Shown here in pieces: positions 44,171 through 52,436 of a stretch of DNA of 64,000 nucleotides. Positions within the stretch are counted from its first letter, which is position 1; the number at the start of each line of letters is the position of its first letter. The notes beneath the pieces are model-generated. The model was given only the letters and a program-made list of their open reading frames with translations. It made no database searches and was not told where the DNA came from. The DNA comes from an uncultured Muribaculaceae bacterium (lineage in GTDB: Bacteria > Bacteroidota > Bacteroidia > Bacteroidales > Muribaculaceae). Where the stretch lies: NCBI GenBank assembly GCA_910576935.1, contig CAJTKG010000003.1:1-64000 (forward strand), given 5' to 3'. The position numbers and the translations under genes are program-made.

Positions 44171-44683
44171 ATGGACTTGATCAGTCAAATAACCGAACTT
44201 GCGGATGAAATCGGTGCATTGATAGTCGAGCTTGACAAAAAACGCACGCGTCTCGACGCTTTGACAAAACAACTGACGTCTCAACGTCTGATTGAATCGC
44301 CACATAATGTAACAGAAAATACAATCGATGAAATATCAGAGATTAAATCCGAGACGGATGCTGATAATGATAAACCAACAGATGATGGTTGCGAGGATGA
44401 TAAAGTCTATGTCGCAGATTCGATAAATGTTGCTACAACGGGACGTATTTGCATTTCAGATATAAGACGTGTGTTGACCTTGAACGACAAATTCAGATTT
44501 AAACGTGAACTGTTTGGCAATAATGACCGGAAGTTTTCCGAGGCTCTTCAAATTATAAACTCACTCAAGACAGAACAGGAGGCTGAAGAATTTATCGCGT
44601 CAGAGATTGCGCCGGGTAATGCATCCGAGACGGTCGAGGAATTTGCAGAAATAATAAAACGCAATATTTCAAATAAAGCGTGA
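44171..44683 (+). CDS. Conserved-looking protein, unknown function
   Basis: 170 aa. N-terminal ~40 aa form a coiled coil (ELADEIGALIVELDKKRTRLDALTKQL), then an acidic low-complexity linker. The C-terminal ~75 aa form a helical domain (ISDIRRVLTLNDKFRFKRELFGNNDRKFSEALQIINSLKTEQEAEEFI). I recall Bacteroidales hypothetical proteins of this layout beside cell-wall genes, but no function. The stop codon overlaps the rsmI ATG (TGATG). Confidence 0.75.
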   Translation: MDLISQITELADEIGALIVELDKKRTRLDALTKQLTSQRLIESPHNVTENTIDEISEIKSETDADNDKPTDDGCEDDKVYVADSINVATTGRICISDIRRVLTLNDKFRFKRELFGNNDRKFSEALQIINSLKTEQEAEEFIASEIAPGNASETVEEFAEIIKRNISNKA

Positions 44684-45402
44684 TGGGGGGTAAATTGTAT
44701 ATTGTGCCGACTCCGGTCGGCAATCTCGGAGACATGACACCTCGGGCGATCGAGGTGTTGAAAAGTGTCTCGTTGATTCTTGCAGAAGACACCCGCACGA
44801 GCGGTGTGTTAATGCGTCATTTCAACATAACAACCCCGATGGCGAGCCATCACATGCATAACGAGCATACAACAGTCGATAATATTGCCGACCGGCTTGA
44901 AGCCGGCGAATCAATCGCATTGGTTACAGACGCAGGAACTCCCGGTATCAGCGATCCGGGATTCATGTTGTCGCGGGCGTGTCGGGAAAGAGGGATCGAA
45001 ATCGAGACGTTGCCGGGCGCAACGGCTTTTGTTCCGGCTCTGGTAAACTCAGGGCTGCCGTGTGACAGGTTTATGTTTGAAGGCTTTCTTCCCGTCAAAA
45101 AAGGCCGTCAGACCCGATTGAAGCAGCTTGCTACTTTGCCATATACATTTATTATATATGAATCACCGGTGCGTTTGGTCAAAACGCTCGAACAGCTTGC
45201 CGAAGTATGCGGTGAAACCCGCGAAGCCTCTGTGTCAAGGGAGATCTCAAAGCTACATGAAACAACCGTCAGAGCAAATCTCGGAGAGTTGGCTTCATAT
45301 TTCAGAACGAACCAAGCAAAGGGTGAAATTGTTCTTATAGTTAAAGGTATAGATGATCCGTTGAAAGACCGGATTCATAGGAATAAATATCAAGAAAACT
45401 AA
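44683..45402 (+). CDS. rsmI: 16S rRNA 2'-O-ribose C1402 methyltransferase
   Basis: SAM-dependent methylation in the decoding centre. 239 aa from the ATG at 44683. Tetrapyrrole-methylase fold: LYIVPTPVGNLGDMTPRAIEVL, LILAEDTRTSGVLMRHF, LVTDAGTPGISDPGF, LPGATAFVPALVNSGLPCDRF, EGFLPVKKGRQ and IYESPVRLVKTL. The start was chosen for its overlap with the upstream stop. Confidence 0.96.
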   Translation: MGGKLYIVPTPVGNLGDMTPRAIEVLKSVSLILAEDTRTSGVLMRHFNITTPMASHHMHNEHTTVDNIADRLEAGESIALVTDAGTPGISDPGFMLSRACRERGIEIETLPGATAFVPALVNSGLPCDRFMFEGFLPVKKGRQTRLKQLATLPYTFIIYESPVRLVKTLEQLAEVCGETREASVSREISKLHETTVRANLGELASYFRTNQAKGEIVLIVKGIDDPLKDRIHRNKYQEN

Positions 45403-45415
45403 TTTATTTATTGAG

Positions 45416-46285
45416 ATGAAAAAAAAATTATTATTCGGATTGGTCGCAATATTGGGCCTTGCGGCGTGTAATTCCGGCAAAAATGAAGAAGAGATGGCTG
45501 AACAGGCGCGTGCCGAGGCGACCAAGCAGGAGCTTGAAACGGCTGTGGCCGACCGTGACCAGTTGCTGAGCCTTGTGAATGAGATTAACACCGGCATGGA
45601 CCAGATCAAGCAGCTTGAGAATATTCTCACAGTTACAAATAATATGCCGGGCGAGACTAAAGGTCAGCGTGAACAGATACAAAGCGATATTGCAGCCATA
45701 CAGAAAGCTCTTCAGGAAAGGCGTCTTAAGCTTGCCGAACTTGAAAAAAAACTTGACAGTTCCAATCTCACCAACAACAACCTTCGCAAGACAATCGCCA
45801 GCCTTCGAAATCAAATTGATGGTCAGGCTAAAGAAATCGAAACTCTTAAAAGTAACCTCGGAGAGGCAAATGAGCGTATCGGGCAGCTCGATGCTGCAGT
45901 TGACTCTCTAAATACTACAGTCAGCGATGTCGCCAATGAACGTGATCTCGCTCAGCAAGAGAGCATAGAACTTGCCAATGAGCTTAATACCTGTTATTAT
46001 GTAATTGCGACAAAATCGGAACTTAAAGATCATAAGATCATTGAAACGGGTTTCCTTCGGAAGACTAAGCTGATGAAAGGCGATTTTGATCAAAATTTCT
46101 TCACTACCGCTGATAAACGAGTGCTGACAAGTATTGCATTACACTCGAATAAAGCTGAAGTTCTTACGAATCAGCCTAAGGCTTCGTATAACATCGAAGA
46201 TAACAACGGGCAAAAGATACTTAAGATTACAAATCCCGATTTATTCTGGAGTTTGGGCAACTATCTTGTAATAAAGATTGATTGA
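45416..46285 (+). CDS. Coiled-coil lipoprotein, unknown function
   Basis: 289 aa. Lipobox LGLAAC (Cys19) after a signal sequence, so it is anchored to a membrane. Residues ~25-200 are a long coiled coil with many Lys/Glu/Gln heptads. A C-terminal ~85-aa domain follows (SELKDHKIIETGFLRKTKLM and NGQKILKITNPDLFW). Possibly an envelope spacer or scaffold. It lies 13 bp after rsmI. Confidence 0.85.
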   Translation: MKKKLLFGLVAILGLAACNSGKNEEEMAEQARAEATKQELETAVADRDQLLSLVNEINTGMDQIKQLENILTVTNNMPGETKGQREQIQSDIAAIQKALQERRLKLAELEKKLDSSNLTNNNLRKTIASLRNQIDGQAKEIETLKSNLGEANERIGQLDAAVDSLNTTVSDVANERDLAQQESIELANELNTCYYVIATKSELKDHKIIETGFLRKTKLMKGDFDQNFFTTADKRVLTSIALHSNKAEVLTNQPKASYNIEDNNGQKILKITNPDLFWSLGNYLVIKID

Positions 46286-46300
46286 TTTAATATAGACCAA

Positions 46301-46340
46301 AAACAAAGGACGCTCCGATTTTACGTGCCGTCCTTTGTTT
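46301..46340. terminator. Bidirectional terminator between lipoprotein and XRE genes
   Basis: AAACAAAGGACG (46301-46312) pairs with CGTCCTTTGTTT (46329-46340), followed by TTTATT on the plus strand and preceded by an A-rich stretch for the minus strand. Confidence 0.88.
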
Positions 46341-46341
46341 T

Positions 46342-46884
46342 TTATTGATTGTTTGAAGGGAAGAATGTCTCAAAGCTATTGTCGCTGTAGAAAATCATTA
46401 TCGATTGCACTTTTCTATTATTATCACAGACTCTTCCGGATATCATGTCGGTGATATCGGCGTCGCGAGGACGTGTATCATTAGGTGTTTTCTTATATTT
46501 AGGGTCTGATGTATCACAAGTCGAACCGTAAAAATTATTTGAATTTTTTTCCGTATCAGAAAATTTAGGACGGTCTTCGCTGTCAAAATCTTTCAAATCA
46601 GGGAATAAAGAGTCAGAAGCGTCTTTGTTAGGTGTATTTTTGGCCTCTGAGATTTGAATATTTTCAGAGGTCTCCATATCCCCATCGCCAAAAAGAAGCC
46701 ATATGACGTTAAGAGCCGGAAATGCTTCATGAATCTTGGATATAATCTCGTTGCTTACTTTTTTGTTACGTCCGTTTAAAAGTTGAGATAGAGTAGGGCG
46801 AGGTATCGAAGCTGTATCGGCAAACTGTGAGCTGGCAATGCCAAGGTGTTCGATATATATTTTTAAACGGTCAACGATGTCCAT
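46342..46884 (-). CDS. XRE-family helix-turn-helix regulator
   Basis: 180 aa. The HTH covers residues ~8-60 (EHLGIASSQFADTASIPRPTLSQLLNGRNKKVSNEIISKI), with LNVIWLLFGDGDME at its end, a phage-repressor-like layout common in Bacteroidales. The remaining ~110 aa are polar, low-complexity and probably disordered. It has its own promoter and two TTTGC-centred palindromes just upstream, suggesting autoregulation. It borders the accessory island. Confidence 0.88.
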   Translation of the reverse strand: MDIVDRLKIYIEHLGIASSQFADTASIPRPTLSQLLNGRNKKVSNEIISKIHEAFPALNVIWLLFGDGDMETSENIQISEAKNTPNKDASDSLFPDLKDFDSEDRPKFSDTEKNSNNFYGSTCDTSDPKYKKTPNDTRPRDADITDMISGRVCDNNRKVQSIMIFYSDNSFETFFPSNNQ

Positions 46885-46920
46885 TTATCGATAATTTGAA
46901 TTATTAAACCTAAATTTGAT

Positions 46921-46972
46921 ATTTGCAAATGTAATAAGAATAATTGTAATTTCAAAATTTGCAAAAGCAAAT
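46921..46972 (-). promoter_or_regulatory. Promoter and putative operators of the XRE gene
   Basis: Minus strand: TTTG (46956-46953), 19-bp spacer, TACATTTG (46933-46926). Overlapping the -7 box is the perfect palindrome ATTTGCAAAT (46921-46930). Just upstream of the -33 box, ATTTGC and GCAAAT (46957-46972) are separated by AAAA. The shared ATTTGC half-site suggests two repressor sites bracketing the promoter. Confidence 0.55.
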
Positions 46973-47100
46973 GCGCGATTTGATTATCTAAATAGTTGCT
47001 TGGATAGTTCGTGATTACATAAGTAAATTAACTTAAATAATAGATTGAGATAAATTATATAATAACCTAATATTTATGCATTTAATAGCGATACATATGA

Positions 47101-47244
47101 GGTGTTTTGGCTTACGGTGCCGGCGTGGGTGGTGTATTTCTTGAATCACTTTATGGGACGCAGTATAATATATATGGGTATCAGCAGCTTACATTGAATG
47201 TTAAATTATATAATGCGATAGTTGCTTTCTGTTTGAAAAAGTAA
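47101..47244 (+). pseudogene. Possible C-terminal remnant of an envelope protein
   Basis: After an in-frame TGA at 47098, 47 sense codons run to a TAA: GVLAYGAGVGGVFLESLYG, then QYNIYGYQQLTLNVKLYNA and a final FCLKK. The alternating Gly/aromatic/hydrophobic pattern resembles the last strands of a beta-barrel or a DUF-type envelope protein. No start codon is near. A low-confidence reading of decayed coding DNA. Confidence 0.3.
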
Positions 47245-47613
47245 ACATAGTGTGCAGCTGATTTACAAACAAGTCAATTGTATTTAAAAACAATTGATGC
47301 CGCGTGTTGAGCTGAAGTATTATTGGCGTTTGCAACTGCGAACTTACCCCATGATTAACAATTGAAAAATGATGCAATTGTATATTTTTATGATTAAGTC
47401 ACTTTTCAACTAATGCGCGAGATCGACATATTATGTGTAGTCAGGTTTTGTGTCTGTATTACCTAAGGTAGTCGCGTGAGCGATAAGCAAGCGATGCTAT
47501 GATGATAGCTTTACAAACAATGAGCGGTATTCTATGATCTTACTCGTTTTAACGCATGCAGGCTATTCCGATTATTCTTGTGATTGGTTCAATTTTTTTG
47601 ATTGATATGAATT

Positions 47614-47631
47614 ACATAATGTACATTATGT
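47614..47631. repeat. Perfect 18-bp palindrome
   Basis: ACATAATGTACATTATGT is its own reverse complement; as a hairpin it would have no loop, so a dimeric protein-binding site is likelier. No adjacent intact gene explains it. Confidence 0.6.
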
Positions 47632-47858
47632 TAAATTGCATACGCGCGATTGTCGAAACCGCTCATATTATGTTTCGCTATTAATAATCTAAAAAAGTAT
47701 GATAACCGTTCATTTTTTATGTATACATTTTCTTGTTTTTTATTTTGGCCGCTGCGTAGGAGTATTGCTACAGCCTTATTGGCAAGATTACAGTGAAAGG
47801 TGCAGAAGTAAATCACCTTTGCAGGTGTCACCTTTTCAAGTAGGGCGAGAATACGACA

Positions 47859-47964
47859 GCAGGGGTAACCCTGCATGCACAATAATACGATACCATTAGG
47901 ACACGGCAAGCCGTGTTTAATACGTTTATACGCTTGCGTTTTAAAGGAGTCCGCCTACGGCGGG
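47859..47964. repeat. Cluster of three short GC-rich hairpins
   Basis: GCAGGG-GTAA-CCCTGC (47859-47874, a GNRA-type loop), ACACGGC-AA-GCCGTGT (47901-47916), and CCGCC-TAC-GGCGG (47951-47963) in an otherwise AT-rich stretch. They could belong to a structured RNA or to scattered repeat elements. Confidence 0.45.
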
Positions 47965-48042
47965 ATTTATTTTAAGGAGAGAGGAGAATGAGAAATTGAT
48001 AATTCTATTTTTTAGAATTTATTAACTCATTCTTTTGGGGTT

Positions 48043-49625
48043 GTAACTATTCAGCCAAAGAATGATAAGAGACAAAACCAATTGCGGTTGAATTAAAATT
48101 TTAACTTTCAGCGAATTAATAGCGATTTTATTTGCGTGCGTCAAATGAAATCGCTATCTTTATACCTGTGAAACAACAGGTTAATGACATATCAGAGACT
48201 CTTTCAGGGCTATTGTCCGAACTTCAATCGTTGAGAAAAACGGTTGATTCTCTATATGCCGAGAATCGCTCGCTTGGCCGTAATGTCGATAAGCTTCTTA
48301 AGGAAAACCGGGAGTTGCGCAAGCGATTGGAGAAGTACGAGACGCCTCCGAAGGACTCCGGGAACAGCAGCACGCCTCCATCAAAAGAACCTGTTGCCTC
48401 GGAGGTTGCACGACGCACAAAGTCACTGAGGCAGAAGTCGGATAAAAAGGTTGGTGGGCAACCGGGTCACGAGGGTACGACGCGCAGAATGGTTGATACG
48501 CCCGATGAGACAGAGAATGTATCTTCACAATACTGCACCAACTGCGGCAGGAATTTGTCAGGCATCGAAGGAGTGCTTGACTATGTCACCCAGGAAGTTG
48601 AGCTTCCTCCAGTGTTGCCCGTATACCGCGAGCGCAGGTTCTATAAGAAAGTGTGCTCGTGCGGATGTTGCAACCGCAGTTATGAACCTCGTCGCAAAGG
48701 GGGCAACGCCATCACTTTCGGGAAAAATATCCGGGCGATTGCCACGTATCTGAGCGTTGTGCAATGCTTGCCCTATGAACGCCTGCAACCACTGTTCGCC
48801 ACGATGTTCAACGTCTCCATAAGCCAGGGCACACTTGCGAATATAGTCCGTGAGATGCTCGACAAATCCCGTCCGGCCATTGAACTGATCGAGCGTGCGA
48901 TAAAGGAATCGTCCGTTGTCGGCTTTGATGAATCGGGCTGCTACACCAATGGCAGGCTCAACTGGTCGTGGATAGCACAGACAACATATCTCACCCTTGT
49001 GTTCCGTGGCGCAGGGCGTGGTGCCAGGGTGCTTGAGGATCGTTTTGGCGACTCCCTGAAAAACATGACTGCCATCACCGACCGCCACAGCGCATATTTT
49101 GCCATTGACTTCCTCAATAATCAGATATGCCTGGCGCATCTTCTCCGTAATCTTGAGTATCTTAACGACCTGGACAACGAGCAGACATGGGCCAAAGAAG
49201 TCCAGGGCCTTTTGCGTGAGGCCATACACACGAGGAATGAAAAGCCCGCTGAGGTCATCCCGAAACAAGGATGGCTCGATCGCCTCGACGAGCTGCTAAA
49301 AAAAGAATCTTGACTCTCAGAGGAAAGAGTTCAACGAACTCAAACGGGGGATAATCAAATGTCGGGACTACATCTTCAACTTCCTCGAAAACCCTGGGAT
49401 ACCATCAGACAACAATGGGAGCGAACGAGGGATAAGAAAGCTGAAGATAAAACAGAAAATCTCGGGCACATTCCGCTCCTACACGGGGGCCGATGCCTTT
49501 CACGCATTACATTCGGTTGCTGACACCGTATGGAAAAACGGTCAATCCCCTCTTGACGCAATCCTTGCTCTCGTTTAATCAAAGTGAGGCGCCCCGCTAT
49601 ACCTATTCTTTGGCTGAATAGTTAC
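48043..49625 (+). mobile_element. IS66-family insertion sequence (ISBst12-like, single transposase)
   Basis: Terminal inverted repeats of 21 bp match perfectly: left end GTAACTATTCAGCCAAAGAA... at 48043-48063, right end its complement at 49605-49625. The element is flanked by a perfect 8-bp target duplication TTGGGGTT (48035-48042 and 49626-49633), the size expected for IS66. Length is 1583 bp with only the DDE transposase gene and no tnpA/tnpB, as in the ISBst12 subgroup. The intact duplication points to a fairly recent insertion. Confidence 0.95.
48132..49578 (+). pseudogene. IS66 transposase, frameshifted near its 3' end
   Basis: First frame 48132-49313 (start probably GTG at 48168): N-terminal leucine-zipper-like coiled coil, PPKDSGNSSTPPSKEP, a zinc-finger-like region with YCTNCG and CSCGCC, then the DDE core with GFDESGCYTNGRLNWSWIA and AITDRHSAYFAI, and CLAHLLRNLEYL. 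The frame ends at a TGA at 49311. The rest of the protein (FNELKRGIIKCRDYIFNFLE ... NNGSERGIRKLKIKQKISG, containing the catalytic Glu) continues in the +1 frame to 49578. The switch falls at a run of seven A (49302-49309 region); six A would restore the frame. Either a real inactivating insertion or a homopolymer error. Confidence 0.88.
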
Positions 49626-49633
49626 TTGGGGTT

Positions 49634-49717
49634 TGGCGCACTTCGTGCCAGTGCATGTGATAACAGTTATATAAGCACGCGCACGCGCATAGATACGCAC
49701 GCACGTGAATGTATACA
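49634..49717. other. Alternating purine-pyrimidine stretch
   Basis: Includes GCACGCGCACGCGCAT and ACGCACGCACGTGAATGTAT around 49675-49712, almost strictly alternating. No gene is visible. It follows directly the IS66 target duplication. Confidence 0.4.
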
Positions 49718-49924
49718 TTATTGATAAGGTATAGATGGGATAGCAGACAAAATAATTAAAAATATAACAAATAAATCAACAAGAAGCGAAATACCAAACC
49801 ATTTACACAAAACAAATAAAGAATCCCGCTTTTCTTCGTCTTTAAGAATATAATAAAGAATCATCGAAGCAAGAAAAGCGATGAAAAGAAACCAAGAAAG
49901 AGGAGCAAATACAAATGTAATCAT
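49718..49924 (-). CDS. Small two-helix membrane protein, unknown function
   Basis: 68 aa: helix 1 at about residues 5-27 (FAPLSWFLFIAFLASMILYYIL), a charged loop KDEEKRDS, helix 2 at about 38-62 (CKWFGISLLVDLFVIFLIIL). Typical two-spanning hairpin topology. Upstream is a terminator for the transposase remnant. It sits in the accessory island between the IS66 element and the decayed IS4 element; no toxin or holin signature can be asserted. Confidence 0.5.
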   Translation of the reverse strand: MITFVFAPLSWFLFIAFLASMILYYILKDEEKRDSLFVLCKWFGISLLVDLFVIFLIILSAIPSIPYQ

Positions 49925-49933
49925 AATAAAAAA

Positions 49934-49961
49934 TTGTGGGCCACAACATTGTGACCCACAA
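49934..49961 (-). terminator. Hairpin terminator downstream of the transposase remnant
   Basis: TTGTGGG (49934-49940) pairs with CCCACAA (49955-49961), with CAC/GTG inside. On the minus strand a T-run follows. Confidence 0.65.
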
Positions 49962-49981
49962 ATATAACAAAATAAATAAAA

Positions 49982-50598
49982 TTAATAAGAAAATCCAACA
50001 GATTTTCTCTTAGACGGATAATGAGTACCAGTAAAATCTGCATAAGCATCACCGGCAACAGCATTACATAGCAGAAACTCTGTTGTTTGCACTACATTAT
50101 CCGGCATGACTTTCGTATCATGCACATTCGCTGTGGTAATATACACAAATGCAGGAACTTGAGTCTCCACATCGTAAAGCATGTGCATCTTGATGCCACC
50201 TTTATGCTTACGGAACTTCGCCCACTCGGACACGGAGAGACAAAGGTCTATGGTGGTGGAGTCAAAGGCGTAGACACGACCTTCAATCTCAAAGGTTCTG
50301 GCAATCCTAATGCTTCCTTGCCGTGTTCAATCATGAACACGGCATAATCCTCAAAGTTGTGATAATCGCGTTGCTCGTTGGCTTTGCTAAGATTGCTTCG
50401 CGTCACTGACTTGCCCATACCCAGATGATAGAGCTTGCCCGAATGAGCCTCAGTTGCGACAATGAGGTCTCGGAGACTTTCCCGACTGGTCAACTGTTGA
50501 ACATCATCGTAAGTAGTTGATTCCAACAAGAAAAGCTCTTGACATATTTGTCTCCGCGATACAGACTGCAAAGATAAATTCAAATCATTGCGCACCAA
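49982..50598 (-). pseudogene. Decayed IS4-family (DUF4372-type) transposase
   Basis: Pieces of one transposase in three frames. KYVKSFSCWNQLLTMMF (about 50500-50550), TSRESLRDLIVATEAHSGKLYHLGMGKSVTRSNLSKANEQRDY (about 50310-50495), then RTFEIEGRVYAFDSTTIDLCLSVSEWAKFRKHKGG and KMHMLYDVETQVPAFVYITTANVHD (about 50110-50305). Single-base losses near 50497 and 50310 break the frame. The N-terminus is missing, and the end, after a DAYADF corresponding to the second catalytic Asp, is garbled with no catalytic Glu. It cannot make an active enzyme. Confidence 0.85.
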
Positions 50599-50718
50599 AT
50601 TTACTTACAACAAATAGGATATCAATAATTTCAAAGAACTCTTATGATTTTTTTAGTGGACACTAATGAAAGCAAATATCTGTTTTGTAGGATAATTGAC
50701 ATAATCTGACGCAGTTTA

Positions 50719-50750
50719 TTTGTCGGTAGCCGTATTTGTGTGTATTTTTG
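50719..50750 (+). promoter_or_regulatory. Promoter of menA-pyrK-pyrD
   Basis: TTTG (50719-50722), 20-bp spacer, TATTTTTG (50743-50750). Leader of ~15 nt before the ATG at 50769. Confidence 0.75.
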
Positions 50751-50768
50751 CATAATAATTGAATCGTT

Positions 50769-51647
50769 ATGGCAAATAAGATTAATGCATGGATTGAAGC
50801 AGTCAGATTAAGGACAATTCCCGTTTCTATTGCCGGTGTTCTGACTTCGATCGGATATGCTGTGTATGATGATAGGTTTTATTGGTTGCCGGCCGTGCTT
50901 TGCCTGCTATTTGCCATATTGGCACAAATAGCATCAAATTTTGCCAACGAGTATTATGATTACAAACGCGGATTTGACAAAGTCGGCCGAGATGGGCCAC
51001 GAAGGTCTGTAACCGAGGGTGATATTTCACCGGAAGCGATGAAGACCGTTACGTTTGTTACATTGGGTATTGCGTGTCTTGTGGGGCTTTCGCTGACGTA
51101 TTGGGGCGGCCTTTGGCTTATAGCCATCGGCATTTTGATCGCACTCGGTGTTTTAGCTTACAGCACAGGTCCTTATCCGTTGTCTCACCATTGTCTTGGC
51201 GAGGTTTCAGTTCTCGTTTTTTTCGGTGTTATACCGGTCAATCTTACATATTATATACAGACAGGCTGTTGGTCTTCAAATGTTATGATGGCTTCGATTG
51301 CTATAGGTCTCATGGGCGCAAATGTCATTATTGTGAATAATTACAGAGATATGGATGATGATAACGCTGTGGGCAAAAGAACGTTGACGGTCGTTATAGG
51401 ACGTAGGGCAACTCGTTGGCTATATTTTGTAAACGGTTTAGTGGCAATAGTTCTTGTTGCTCAAACATGGTTGAATTGTGGAAAGTTATGGTTGATTATA
51501 CCTATTTTATATATAGTGGCACATGTAGCGCTGTTTATAAAAATCTCACATCTTAAAGGACGCGCGCTGAATAAAATGCTTGGCTTGACAGCTATGTTGA
51601 TGTTTTTTTATTCGATTGGATTCCTATTAATGTGTTCATTAAACTGA
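50769..51647 (+). CDS. menA: 1,4-dihydroxy-2-naphthoate polyprenyltransferase
   Basis: Attaches the prenyl chain in menaquinone synthesis at the inner membrane. UbiA family, 292 aa, about eight helices. The first Asp-rich motif is SNFANEYYDYKRGFDK (about 58-73), the second NNYRDMDDDNAVGK (about 188-201). Other men genes are absent. It shares a promoter and direction with the pyrK-pyrD pair, 24 bp upstream. Confidence 0.95.
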   Translation: MANKINAWIEAVRLRTIPVSIAGVLTSIGYAVYDDRFYWLPAVLCLLFAILAQIASNFANEYYDYKRGFDKVGRDGPRRSVTEGDISPEAMKTVTFVTLGIACLVGLSLTYWGGLWLIAIGILIALGVLAYSTGPYPLSHHCLGEVSVLVFFGVIPVNLTYYIQTGCWSSNVMMASIAIGLMGANVIIVNNYRDMDDDNAVGKRTLTVVIGRRATRWLYFVNGLVAIVLVAQTWLNCGKLWLIIPILYIVAHVALFIKISHLKGRALNKMLGLTAMLMFFYSIGFLLMCSLN

Positions 51648-51671
51648 GATAATCTATTTTAATATCTTAAT

Positions 51672-52436
51672 ATGACTAAATATCAATTAGACATGACGGT
51701 AGTCGCCAATGGAGTGGCGGGGAACTATCATCTTTTGAAGCTGACTCCGGCCGATGGACGGGTATTGCCTGAAATGGAACCCGGACAGTTTGTTGAGGTG
51801 GATATTCCCGATTCGAAGGTCACGTTCTTGCGTCGACCAATTTCTATTAATAACATTGACGGTGGCGACAATACGTTGTGGCTGCTTGTCAGGAATGCCG
51901 GAGCGGGCACGGCCGCTCTATGTAATATAGAGACAGGTTCTGTAGTCAATATATTGACACCGTTGGGCAACGGTTTTTCTACCGATGCCGCTAAACCTCT
52001 GCTTATAGGCGGAGGTGTCGGCATTGCACCGTTGCTTTATCTGGCACGGAAATATAACCGAAATAAGGTGCGCCCTACCCTCATTCTTGGTGCCCGAAGT
52101 CGGGGTGATTTAGCTTTGATTGATGAATTCAAAGCAGTAGGCGACGTATTCTTTACAACAGAAGACGGCTCTTTGGGTGAAAAAGGATTTGTGACTATGA
52201 GCGATGCTTTTACCTCAGACTATGATCTGATACAATGTTGTGGGCCGATGCCGATGATGAAAGCTGTCGCAGACCGTGCGCGCATTATCGGAGTTGAATG
52301 TGAGGTTTCGCTTGAGAATATGATGGCATGTGGCCTTGGTGCATGTCTATGCTGTGTTGAAAAGGATAATAACGGTCATAACGTATGCGTCTGCTCGGAA
52401 GGTCCGGTTTTTAATATCAATCGCTTATCATGGTAA
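51672..52436 (+). CDS. pyrK: Dihydroorotate dehydrogenase B, electron-transfer subunit
   Basis: Passes electrons from dihydroorotate to NAD through FAD and a [2Fe-2S] cluster. 254 aa: FAD domain FLRRPISIN (about 54-62), NAD loop LLIGGGVGIAPLLYLARKY, cluster Cys in MACGLGACLCCVEKDN and CVCSEGPVF. Its 3' end overlaps pyrD by 7 bp, as usual for this pair. Confidence 0.96.
   Translation: MTKYQLDMTVVANGVAGNYHLLKLTPADGRVLPEMEPGQFVEVDIPDSKVTFLRRPISINNIDGGDNTLWLLVRNAGAGTAALCNIETGSVVNILTPLGNGFSTDAAKPLLIGGGVGIAPLLYLARKYNRNKVRPTLILGARSRGDLALIDEFKAVGDVFFTTEDGSLGEKGFVTMSDAFTSDYDLIQCCGPMPMMKAVADRARIIGVECEVSLENMMACGLGACLCCVEKDNNGHNVCVCSEGPVFNINRLSW

Larger units (their letters stand above)
46973..48042. 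other. AT-rich accessory region with gene remnant and palindromes
   Basis: About 1.1 kb without an intact gene. It contains a 47-codon remnant at 47101-47244, a perfect 18-bp palindrome at 47614-47631, and short GC-rich hairpins at 47859, 47901 and 47950. The frame at 47699-47899 is open for 66 codons, but I cannot support it as a gene. Confidence 0.5.

Noticed and set aside
47699..47899. 66-codon plus-strand frame ending near the GC hairpins
   Set aside because: The middle reads plausibly, but there is no family, promoter or conserved start; not strong enough to call.
47631..47909. 92-codon frame on the minus strand in the accessory region
   Set aside because: It begins inside the 18-bp palindrome and crosses the GC-rich hairpins; composition is not gene-like and no domain is recognisable.
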